From positions 1-29,798 of the forward strand of contig CANNTX010000010.1 in the NCBI GenBank assembly GCA_947522695.1: a stretch of DNA of 29,798 bases, read 5' to 3'. Origin of the DNA: an uncultured Bacilli bacterium (GTDB taxonomy: Bacteria; Bacillota_I; Bacilli_A; RF39; UBA660). Under the pieces are notes generated by a model. The model was not told the DNA's origin. It ran no database searches and worked only from the letters and a program-made list of their open reading frames with translations. Positions 22,373-29,798 of the stretch are shown here, in pieces; position 1 is the stretch's first letter, and every line of letters starts with the position of its first letter. Position numbers and translations under genes: made by a program.

Positions 22373-24475
22373 GTGAAAAAAAATAGTAGAATTTTTAGTA
22401 TTATTAAAATATCTAAGATGGCTACTATTTTTTTGTTTGTAGTAATTCTCGTAAAACTTACATATGTTGCAATATCTCCTAAAGTTGATGGAATTGATTT
22501 AAATACTTTTGCACTATCTCGTACAACTGCTACTAAAACAATTGAAGCATCTCGTGGAACTATTTATGATATTAATAATGAGGTATTGGCAACAAATGTT
22601 AGGAGTTATACGGTTATTGCTTATTTGGATGAGTCAAGAACTAGTGATGAAGCAAATCCAAGACACGTTGTTGACAAAGAAACAACTGCGGAAAAGTTAA
22701 GTCCTTTAATAAATATGACTCCTAAACAAATTTTGAAATTATTAAATACTAAAAATGTATATCAAGTTGAATTAGGTCCAGGTGGAAGAAATATAACAGA
22801 ATTAATTAAAGAAGAGATAGAAGCTTTAGATTTACCAGGAATAGATTTTATTAAAAGTACTAAAAGAGAATATCCTAACGGAGATTTTGCTTCTTACATT
22901 ATAGGTTATGCTAAAAAGAATGATGAAGGATCTATAGTTGGAGAACTTGGAATTGAAGGAAAATATAACAATGAATTAACTGGCACTAATGGTAAAACAA
23001 TTTATCAAAAAGACGCTTATGGTTATCGAATCGCTAATACTCCAGAAGTTACAGAAGAAGCTAAGAATGGTTATGATATTTATTTAACATTAGATTCTAA
23101 TATTCAATTGTATTTAGAAAATGCTATTACTGAAATTGAAAATTTTAATATTGATTGGGCAACTTTAACGATTGCGGATGCTAAAACTGGAGCTATTGTT
23201 GGTTCAGCATCGAGTCCTAGTTATAATCCAAATATTCTTAATATAACTGATTATAATAATCCATTAGTTAGTTATACTTATGAACCAGGATCAACAATGA
23301 AAATATATTCATTTATGGCAGCAATTGAAGAGGGATTATATAAAGGTGATGAATTATATCAATCTGGATCAATTCAAGTATCTGATTATAATATTAGTGA
23401 TTGGAATAAAGAAGGATGGGGTAAAATTACTTATGATAAAGGTTTTACATATTCTTCAAATGTTGCTGCAGTTTTATTATCACAAAAATTAGGAAAAGAA
23501 AAAATGTTAGATTATTATAAAAAATTTGGCTTTGGTACAAAAACTGGTATTGAATTATCTAATGAGTATGATGGTAAAATTAAATTTAATTATGAGTCAG
23601 AACTTGCATCAGCTTCTTATGGACAAGGCATTACAACTACGCCTATTCAAAATATACAAGCTTTAACTAGTTTAAGTAATGGTGGTACTATTTTAAAACC
23701 ATATATTATTAGTAAAATAGTTGATAATGAAGGTAATGTTGTTTATGAGGGTAAAAGAACTGAGCTTACAAAAGTAGTATCATCAAGTACTATAAAAAAA
23801 ATGATGGATTTAATGGATGAGACTGTTAATTCAGAAGATACTGCTGTTACAGGCTATCGATATCATACTGATAAATTAACTTTAATAGGTAAAACAGGAA
23901 CTGCTAATTATACGCAAAATGGGAAATATGTTTCTGGACAATATAGTACAATTAGATCATTTGCTGGTTTGTTTCCTAAAGATGATCCTAAATATATAAT
24001 TTATGTTTCAGTTAAGAAATTTCAAGGAGCATCAAGTAGTTTAGGAAATATTATAAAGAAAATGGTTGAATCAGTTGTAACTTATAAGAATTTATCTGAT
24101 AAAGATTCTAATGTAGATGAAAGTAAGGTTATAAATATTTCATCATATATTAATCAAAGCAAAAATGAAACTGTTAAATTACTTGAAAAATATGGATTAT
24201 GTCCAATTGTTATAGGTGATGGAGAATATATTATTAATCAATATCCTTCTATTAATAGTTCTGTTTTATATGGAAGTAAAGTATTTTTGGTTACAAATGG
24301 TAGTAATATTACAATGCCAAACGTTATAGGATGGACACATAATGAGATAAATACTTTTGCTAAATTGATAAAAATAAATTATAATATTGATGGTTATGGA
24401 AAAGTTATAAATACTAACATACCAGAAGGGAGTATAATAGATTTAAATAGTGATCTATTGGTTGAACTAGGATAA
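22373..24475 (+). CDS. pbpB: Division-type penicillin-binding protein 2 with PASTA domains
   Basis: 700 residues starting at GTG (22373), with AGGTGAT upstream; no in-frame ATG is better. One N-terminal membrane anchor (about 14-34) is followed by the dimerisation domain and the transpeptidase domain with STMK (Ser307, Lys310), SSN (361-363) and KTG (507-509). Two C-terminal PASTA-like repeats (about 590-700) are seen, the last containing MPNVIGW. This is the monofunctional transpeptidase that builds septal peptidoglycan, as FtsI, PBP2B or SpoVD. It is the fourth gene of the dcw cluster. The stop overlaps the next start (TAATG). Confidence 0.92.
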   Translation: MKKNSRIFSIIKISKMATIFLFVVILVKLTYVAISPKVDGIDLNTFALSRTTATKTIEASRGTIYDINNEVLATNVRSYTVIAYLDESRTSDEANPRHVVDKETTAEKLSPLINMTPKQILKLLNTKNVYQVELGPGGRNITELIKEEIEALDLPGIDFIKSTKREYPNGDFASYIIGYAKKNDEGSIVGELGIEGKYNNELTGTNGKTIYQKDAYGYRIANTPEVTEEAKNGYDIYLTLDSNIQLYLENAITEIENFNIDWATLTIADAKTGAIVGSASSPSYNPNILNITDYNNPLVSYTYEPGSTMKIYSFMAAIEEGLYKGDELYQSGSIQVSDYNISDWNKEGWGKITYDKGFTYSSNVAAVLLSQKLGKEKMLDYYKKFGFGTKTGIELSNEYDGKIKFNYESELASASYGQGITTTPIQNIQALTSLSNGGTILKPYIISKIVDNEGNVVYEGKRTELTKVVSSSTIKKMMDLMDETVNSEDTAVTGYRYHTDKLTLIGKTGTANYTQNGKYVSGQYSTIRSFAGLFPKDDPKYIIYVSVKKFQGASSSLGNIIKKMVESVVTYKNLSDKDSNVDESKVINISSYINQSKNETVKLLEKYGLCPIVIGDGEYIINQYPSINSSVLYGSKVFLVTNGSNITMPNVIGWTHNEINTFAKLIKINYNIDGYGKVINTNIPEGSIIDLNSDLLVELG

Positions 24476-24990
24476 TGAAAAAGAAATTATTAAATATTAT
24501 TAATTCTTATAAAGCAATTATTATTGTTTTGACGTTATTATGTGTTTTTTTACTTCTATATTTAAATAAGATTACTTCTGCTAATAAAATATATTTATTT
24601 GAAGGAAGTTCTGATTATGTTGAAGTTAAAAGTGGAGTAGTAAGTCTTAATTATAATATGAATTTATTTCAAGGATCTAATATAGAATTTAAAGAAAAAG
24701 ATAAGACCGTTGTTAGTTATGATATTGGTTATTATGTTTTAGTTAATGATGAGTATTTACCACTTGCAACTAAGGCTGGTGAAGATGATGAGGGATTATC
24801 ATTAAAAGAATTAATTACGGGAACTGATAACTATAAAATAATAGAACCGGCTAATGGTAATTATTTCTTTACTAATGATAAAATAAATAATTTAGAATCT
24901 AATTTATATTTTATAATTAAAGCTAAAGATAATAAGAATAATGAAATTAAAGATGCTATTAAATTAAAAGTAACAAAAATATCTAAGTAA
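24475..24990 (+). CDS. Membrane-anchored protein of unknown function at the end of the dcw operon
   Basis: 171 residues. A basic N-terminus and one membrane segment (about 12-32) are followed by an extracellular beta-rich domain (VVSLNYNMNLFQGSNIEF, VVSYDIGYYVLVNDEYL) ending in KLKVTKISK. There are no cysteines outside the anchor and no catalytic motif. I do not recognise the family. The start overlaps the PBP stop by one base, so it is translationally coupled to the septal PBP, which suggests a division or wall-related role. A terminator overlaps its 3' end. Confidence 0.7.
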   Translation: MKKKLLNIINSYKAIIIVLTLLCVFLLLYLNKITSANKIYLFEGSSDYVEVKSGVVSLNYNMNLFQGSNIEFKEKDKTVVSYDIGYYVLVNDEYLPLATKAGEDDEGLSLKELITGTDNYKIIEPANGNYFFTNDKINNLESNLYFIIKAKDNKNNEIKDAIKLKVTKISK

Positions 24991-25005
24991 ATTTGTTACT
25001 TTTTT
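24966..25005 (+). terminator. Terminator of the dcw operon
   Basis: AAGTAACAAA (24968-24977) pairs with TTTGTTACTT (24992-25001) across a 14-nt loop, followed by T residues. The stem overlaps the end of the last gene. Confidence 0.75.
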
Positions 25006-25007
25006 AA

Positions 25008-25036
25008 TTGTATAATTCTATATTTGTAAATATATT
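25008..25036 (+). promoter_or_regulatory. Possible promoter of the giant nucleotidyltransferase gene
   Basis: TTGTAT (25008-25013), a 17-nt spacer and TATATT (25031-25036). A further TATAAT lies at 25042-25047 without a good -35. The leader then holds an inverted repeat, AATGATAT (25045-25052) with ATATCATT (25068-25075), before the AGGTGAT site (25083-25089). Confidence 0.4.
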
Positions 25037-25094
25037 GTCAATATAATGATATTTTATCAAATTTTTGATATCATTTTATTATAGGTGATAATAG

Positions 25095-28000
25095 ATGGAT
25101 TATAAATATAAAAAAGGACAATTATTTAAAAAGAAACTAAATGTTCCTCAAGAGATATTAAATAAGGTTTATAATTGTACATTAACTTTAGATGAATTTT
25201 ATAAATATCAATTGGATGATAAAATACCTACATCATGTATTATAGATGCAGATAGAAAAATTATAGAAAAATTTGGAATTGAGAAGTGTAGAAGTTTAGA
25301 TTTCGATTTACTAGATTATAAAGAAGAAATAATGTCAATTAGCAGTGAAACCGAAGATATAAATAGTGTCTTATATGATAAATTAAAAAATCAGATTGAA
25401 CCATTAAATTATCCTCCTAAAATGCGAGAAATATATAAAGATAGACTTTGTGATATTTCAGATGACACAAAGTTAGACAGTATCGAATATCTTTTTAGCC
25501 GTGGCGTGTTAACATTAGATAAAATAATTGAAAATTGGGATTTACTTAAAAATAAAGATTTAAGTTATTGTTTAAGAGATGATGAATTAACAGATGAAAT
25601 GCTTAAAGAATTTATGGATAATTATGAAAAAATAATTCCAAAACATCGTAATGATACATATTATCATACATTGATCAATAATTATTTTATTCTTAATACT
25701 GACGAGGAAAAACAAAAGTACATAAAAAATATTACTGATGATGTTTTAAATATGAGTGTAGATAAATATAATAAAGTTGTTGCTAGTTTTTCAAATGATA
25801 CATATAAAGAATTATTCAGATATTCATCCGTTTTAGAATACTTAAGTAAATTTAATATATCAGAAAAATTAAAAAAAGAGATAGATGAACTTCCAAAAGA
25901 CTATCTCTTTACAATGCCAATTCCATTTTCACAAATACTGGATAATAAAGTTTTAAATTTTATTGAAAAATATGGTTTAAAGAATGTTATTGACTTTGAT
26001 AATGAATGTGATCATTGTTTATCTAAAAATAATTGCAATATGTTATATTTAATGGGTGATATAGCAAATTATTTTGGTAGTAAAATAGAAAAAATATATA
26101 CTAAAGATGAATTTTATGAAGAAATAAAAAGTATTATTATTGATGTTAAAAATGATCCCTATTTTGGAGATAAAGCCATAGATCAAAGAAATATTGGTGG
26201 TGAGTTTAGAAGTAGGTATTCTGATTTATATATTGAAGATGAAGCACCAGAAGAATTAAAAAATTTATTTTATCAAGCAATGATTACACCTCAGTTATTA
26301 TTAGAACATCCAGAATATACAAGTTTTTTAAAAGGAAAAAAGCTTAGTGGTTATTTAAAATCAGAATATGGATTTGTTAAAGCATCAAATGAAGAAAATG
26401 AAATTTGTAATATCTATAAATTATTTGATAACAAAGATAGTCAAATAGATTCACTTGATTTTGTATTAGAATATCAAGATATTTTACCTCTAGCGTTCAA
26501 TAAACAAATGATAGATGAATCGAATATTTATGTGAATGATGATATTAATCAAATTAAAAATAAACTTGATGAATTTTTAAAAAGAATGATTATTGAAAAT
26601 GGGATGGTATATCCAAAACATATTCCTAAATATTTTATAGAAAAGTATTCTTCAATGGTAATGGATAAAACAGCACCAGAAGAATTAAAAGAAATGTTTT
26701 ATAGCAGAAAAATTACACCAGAATTTATAAATTCTAACTCATTATATAAAGATTATTTAAGAAACGTTGATATAGAAACTATATTTAAATATATGCCTAT
26801 CGAAATAACTGATGAAGTGTTTAATCATAACCATATGAATTTAGTTAATTGTTTTAAACAAACATTTGGCGATGATGCTTTAGATTTAATGATATCTTAT
26901 GCAAATTATATTAAAAAAGCATATGAAAATGGTAATAAAGAGTATTTTAAAATAGATGCGTTAAAAGATAATAATAATGAATTTAGATCCTATCCAAATT
27001 TTTCAAAAGAAGAGTTTTTGAATATGATTGATAAAATGATACTACAAAATTATCTAGATGGAAACATAAATATAGATGAACATATTCCAAATCATTTTAG
27101 AAATAATAATCCAACATTTTTCTTGGATCAAAGCATATCTTCAGAAATTAAAGATAAATTTTACAACAGAAAGTTTACATTGAAAGATTTTGATGATAAT
27201 CCCGAATTACTTAATGTATTTAATAAAACAAACGTTGCCTGTGGCTTTTCTAAAGATATGTCATGGATTATTTCATTATATGCTAACAGTGATAATATTG
27301 AGCTAGCAAATTATAAACGCTTAAAAATTATAACTGAATATTATAAAGTATTAAATTTACAAGATGTAGAAGCTAATAATTTGTTTATAGAATATGTTAC
27401 TGAATATCAAGATAAAATTAATATAGAAAAAATGAATTATGTATATGAAGTTATCAAAAGACTTTCTCAAACAAATTCAAGTGAACTTTTTAGAGTAAGA
27501 AAAGAATTAGCAACTCAATTATTAGAACTAGATAGTCCTTTAGAAGAATTAACTAAAATAGAACGAATGTTTATAAAAAACAATCTACCAATGGTTGGAA
27601 AAGTATATTCATGTTTTGAAATATTACATCCAAATATGAAGAATGAAATAGAATATTTTCCTACTATTTCGCCAATTCTTAAAAGTTCATCCCTATTAGG
27701 CGATAAAGCAATTATATTTTCTGATTTAATTAAAGCATCGTTTGGTTCTAATAATAAATCAGTAAACAATTATTTAAAAAATATTGAATACGGTTCTAAT
27801 TTATATGAGGGACTAAAATCAGGACAAATACCTATTAATACACTTGATGAAATGGATAAAAAAGAATTAGAAACATTTAGAAATAATTTGGCGACATTAT
27901 ATAATAATACATTAAGAGCAAAAAAAGAAAATGAAATGTTTTCACCTAGCGAAAATACTTTAAATGATATTTTAGAACTTGCAAAAAAATTATCACCTAA

Positions 28001-29600
28001 TGGCACATTTGATTATAATTTGAAAGATCGAATTATTCGTATGTTCTGTGGATTTACTGGTATAAATACGCTTGAAATGGCAAAAGAATATATTGATAAA
28101 CAAGTTAAAACAGCGGATTCTAGAAATAGAGAAGCGTCAAATAAAGATATAAATTTAGAGCAAGGTGATTTTATTAAAGGCATTGGTGGTGTTAAGTATT
28201 TAAGAAATATTTTACAAAATGGAAGTGTTTCTAAAGAATATCTAGGTTCATGTGCTGGTAGAGATCGTACACCTCTTGATACGGATTTATCAATGATTAT
28301 GTCATCAACTGGGACTATTGATGAAAAAATATCTGCAACTGTCGCTAAAGATTATGGACCAATTTGGTTTGTACTAAAAAATGATGATAGATTATTTACT
28401 ACTAGAACAGAAGAAGGAGTAACAAATACCAAAAATGATATGTCTAAATTAGAAGTATTTTATACAGGCATTTGGGGTAGAGATCATTATGGTATAAGAA
28501 CTGGTTTTGCATCAAGTGAAATAAATTACATTGTTATGGAAAAATATGATCCAAAAGTCGGGCTTGAAATAGCGATGAATGGTTTTTATATTCCTGTTGC
28601 TAATATGGAAGGTAAGATTATATTTACTCCTAAAGATTATGACAATTTAAGAGCGAAAATGAATGGCTTATCCTATTTTAATGAAGAAGACTATTCTTTT
28701 TCAAAAAATTTAGTAAATGAAGAAACAAAATTTATTGCCGAACAAATTGAAGAAAATAACAGAATAACTAAAGTCAAAAGAGAAAAGATTAATGAGATTA
28801 TAGCTAAATCTCTTTCAGAACTAGGCCTTGAATTAAAAACTAAAATTGATGGTGACTTAACTGAAGGCGTTGTCGAATTAATTGATACAGGTTCAACCGG
28901 AAGAGGAACAAATAAACCTGGTGATGGTGACTTTGATTTTATGATGAAATTAGATAGATCGATATTATCTGATGCCAAAAAACTAAACGAACTTAAGAAA
29001 ACTATTTTGAAAAATCTTGGAAAAGAATATTCAAATGAAATAACTGATAATGGAGACTTTAGATTAAAGCAAGTTAAGTTAGATGATGGCAACATAGTGG
29101 ATATTGATATTACATTCACTAATAAAACAGATAAAGTGTTATATTCAACGGATATGGCACTAATAGATAGGCTTGAAACAATTAAAAGAAATGACCCAGA
29201 AAAATATCCTTACGTAGTTGCTAATATTCTTTTAGCTAAACAAGTTTTAAAACAAGCCGGAGCATATAAACCTAATCGTGGAGAAGTTCCTCAAGGTGGT
29301 CTAGGTGGAGTCGGTATCGAAAACTGGATATTAGAAAATGGTGGCTCATTTATTGATGCTGCTAAAAACTTTATCACTGCCGCTGAGGGAAAAAGCTTTG
29401 CAGAATTTAAGTCAAACTATGAAATTTGGGATTTTGGAGATAATCATTTAGCTGAAAGAAAAGGTTATTATCCTCACGATAACTTTGTTGCAAACAATAT
29501 GAGTTCAGATGGATACGAAAAAATGACTGAAGCTTTAAAGGAATATATTAATAAGATGGAAATGCAACAACAGATGGAAAGGCCTGGAATTAAATTATAA
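25095..29600 (+). CDS. Giant helical-repeat protein with a C-terminal archaeal-CCA/OAS-like nucleotidyltransferase domain
   Basis: 1501 residues, no signal peptide or clear membrane segment. Residues 1 to about 1000 are helical, with at least three related units of about 145-155 residues marked by APEELKNLFYQAMITP (384 on), APEELKEMFYSRKITP (527 on) and SSEIKDKFYNRKFT (682 on). A Cys cluster (CDHCLSKNNC) near residue 304 might bind metal. Residues about 1029-1200 (GGVKYLRNILQNG to GLSYF) form an unassigned mixed domain with conserved-looking blocks such as HYGIRTGFASSEINYIV. Residues about 1260-1440 form a class I nucleotidyltransferase: GSTGRGT at 1266-1272, acidic pair D1279 and D1281, third Asp at 1336 or 1338. 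Then comes LLAKQVLKQAGAYK with GGLGGVGIENWILENGGSF, strongly like the archaeal CCA-adding enzyme and OAS core. Function unknown; no partner gene is visible. AGGTGAT supports the start. Confidence 0.8.
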   Translation: MDYKYKKGQLFKKKLNVPQEILNKVYNCTLTLDEFYKYQLDDKIPTSCIIDADRKIIEKFGIEKCRSLDFDLLDYKEEIMSISSETEDINSVLYDKLKNQIEPLNYPPKMREIYKDRLCDISDDTKLDSIEYLFSRGVLTLDKIIENWDLLKNKDLSYCLRDDELTDEMLKEFMDNYEKIIPKHRNDTYYHTLINNYFILNTDEEKQKYIKNITDDVLNMSVDKYNKVVASFSNDTYKELFRYSSVLEYLSKFNISEKLKKEIDELPKDYLFTMPIPFSQILDNKVLNFIEKYGLKNVIDFDNECDHCLSKNNCNMLYLMGDIANYFGSKIEKIYTKDEFYEEIKSIIIDVKNDPYFGDKAIDQRNIGGEFRSRYSDLYIEDEAPEELKNLFYQAMITPQLLLEHPEYTSFLKGKKLSGYLKSEYGFVKASNEENEICNIYKLFDNKDSQIDSLDFVLEYQDILPLAFNKQMIDESNIYVNDDINQIKNKLDEFLKRMIIENGMVYPKHIPKYFIEKYSSMVMDKTAPEELKEMFYSRKITPEFINSNSLYKDYLRNVDIETIFKYMPIEITDEVFNHNHMNLVNCFKQTFGDDALDLMISYANYIKKAYENGNKEYFKIDALKDNNNEFRSYPNFSKEEFLNMIDKMILQNYLDGNINIDEHIPNHFRNNNPTFFLDQSISSEIKDKFYNRKFTLKDFDDNPELLNVFNKTNVACGFSKDMSWIISLYANSDNIELANYKRLKIITEYYKVLNLQDVEANNLFIEYVTEYQDKINIEKMNYVYEVIKRLSQTNSSELFRVRKELATQLLELDSPLEELTKIERMFIKNNLPMVGKVYSCFEILHPNMKNEIEYFPTISPILKSSSLLGDKAIIFSDLIKASFGSNNKSVNNYLKNIEYGSNLYEGLKSGQIPINTLDEMDKKELETFRNNLATLYNNTLRAKKENEMFSPSENTLNDILELAKKLSPNGTFDYNLKDRIIRMFCGFTGINTLEMAKEYIDKQVKTADSRNREASNKDINLEQGDFIKGIGGVKYLRNILQNGSVSKEYLGSCAGRDRTPLDTDLSMIMSSTGTIDEKISATVAKDYGPIWFVLKNDDRLFTTRTEEGVTNTKNDMSKLEVFYTGIWGRDHYGIRTGFASSEINYIVMEKYDPKVGLEIAMNGFYIPVANMEGKIIFTPKDYDNLRAKMNGLSYFNEEDYSFSKNLVNEETKFIAEQIEENNRITKVKREKINEIIAKSLSELGLELKTKIDGDLTEGVVELIDTGSTGRGTNKPGDGDFDFMMKLDRSILSDAKKLNELKKTILKNLGKEYSNEITDNGDFRLKQVKLDDGNIVDIDITFTNKTDKVLYSTDMALIDRLETIKRNDPEKYPYVVANILLAKQVLKQAGAYKPNRGEVPQGGLGGVGIENWILENGGSFIDAAKNFITAAEGKSFAEFKSNYEIWDFGDNHLAERKGYYPHDNFVANNMSSDGYEKMTEALKEYINKMEMQQQMERPGIKL

Positions 29601-29608
29601 TAAAAAAA

Positions 29609-29632
29609 TTTTCACTTTTGTGAAGTTTTTTT
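29609..29632 (+). terminator. Terminator of the giant gene
   Basis: TTCAC (29611-29615) pairs with GTGAA (29620-29624) around a TTTT loop, extended by A/T pairs and followed by a run of T. Confidence 0.65.
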
Positions 29633-29681
29633 ATTGTAAAAATTACCATAAAATTTACCATGGGATAGGTGAAAAATAAAT

Positions 29682-29710
29682 AATAAAAAATCCCTTTAAA
29701 TAAGGGATTT
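29682..29710 (-). terminator. Terminator of tRNA-Glu
   Basis: A 9-bp stem AAATCCCTT (29688-29696) with AAGGGATTT (29702-29710) has a 5-nt loop. On the minus strand it follows the tRNA 3' end and continues into T residues. Confidence 0.75.
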
Positions 29711-29722
29711 TAGGTCAAAATT

Positions 29723-29798
29723 TGGTGACCCGTACGGGGTTCGAACCCATAAATGCATGCGTGAAAGGCATGTGTGTTAACCATTTCACCAACGGGCC
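29723..29798 (-). tRNA. tRNA-Glu (anticodon UUC)
   Basis: The minus strand gives a complete 76-nt cloverleaf whose first base is the last base of the window. The acceptor stem GGCCCGT/ACGGGTC has one G-T pair, the anticodon stem CATGC/GCATG encloses CTTTCAC with TTC at the centre, the T arm has GGTTCGAACC and CCA is encoded (29723-29725). Confidence 0.93.

Noticed and set aside
25006..29798. Genomic island integrated at tRNA-Glu
   Set aside because: The giant gene ends near the tRNA 3' end, but there is no repeat of the tRNA end near 25000 and no integrase, so linkage may be accidental.
1..29798. CRISPR array, insertion sequence or transposase gene
   Set aside because: No regularly spaced identical repeats, no transposase-like product and no terminal inverted repeats with target duplications were seen.

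Overview
The window looks like the chromosome of an uncultured, very AT-rich, low-GC Gram-positive bacterium of the Bacilli/Mollicutes-related gut lineages (RF39-like; this placement is an inference). It has Shine-Dalgarno sites of the AGGAG/AGGTGAT type, AT-ending codons, a complete peptidoglycan and division toolkit (mraZ-rsmH-ftsL-PBP2, a DacA-type carboxypeptidase), sortase, SipW-type signal peptides and an MraZ operator of the AAAGTGG type known from Mollicutes. Tryptophan is encoded by TGG and one gene stops at TGA, so the code is standard rather than the Mycoplasma code.

Layout. 1-1.7 kb: the 3' end of a sortase gene, then a CalY/TasA-like surface protein fused to a C-terminal DUF6273-like domain. 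The last 40 codons of that gene differ sharply in composition and are almost all NNT/NNC, as in the variable region of a diversity-generating retroelement (DGR). 1.7-5.7 kb: housekeeping and envelope genes (HD hydrolase, trmB, AI-2E family permease, transglutaminase-like protein, rpsT). 5.7-9.5 kb: a second SipW-type surface protein leading a four-gene operon of unknown function, a lipoprotein and a small cysteine-containing protein. 9.5-14.3 kb: DacA-type carboxypeptidase, a 474-bp non-coding gap, an acyltransferase/DUF6320/DUF1287 operon and a fragment of a beta-helix adhesin. 14.3-16.1 kb: a minus-strand HipA-like kinase/DUF3037 pair and tRNA-His. 16.2-20.6 kb: PAP2 phosphatase plus a heterodimeric ABC exporter. 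20.6-25.0 kb: a shortened division and cell wall (dcw) cluster. 25.1-29.6 kb: a 1501-residue protein of helical repeats ending in an archaeal-CCA/OAS-like nucleotidyltransferase. 29.7 kb to the end: tRNA-Glu.

How the genes work together. Most of the window serves the cell envelope: surface display (sortase, SipW-type proteins), peptidoglycan synthesis and trimming (PBP2, DacA, DUF1287), possible acylation of an envelope component (condensation-fold acyltransferase plus DUF6320) and export (ABC pair). The candidates for something new are the DGR-like hypervariable tail at the left end, the giant nucleotidyltransferase protein at the right end, and the HipA-like kinase/DUF3037 module between them. 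No reverse transcriptase or template repeat lies inside the window, so the DGR call rests on the codon signature alone.
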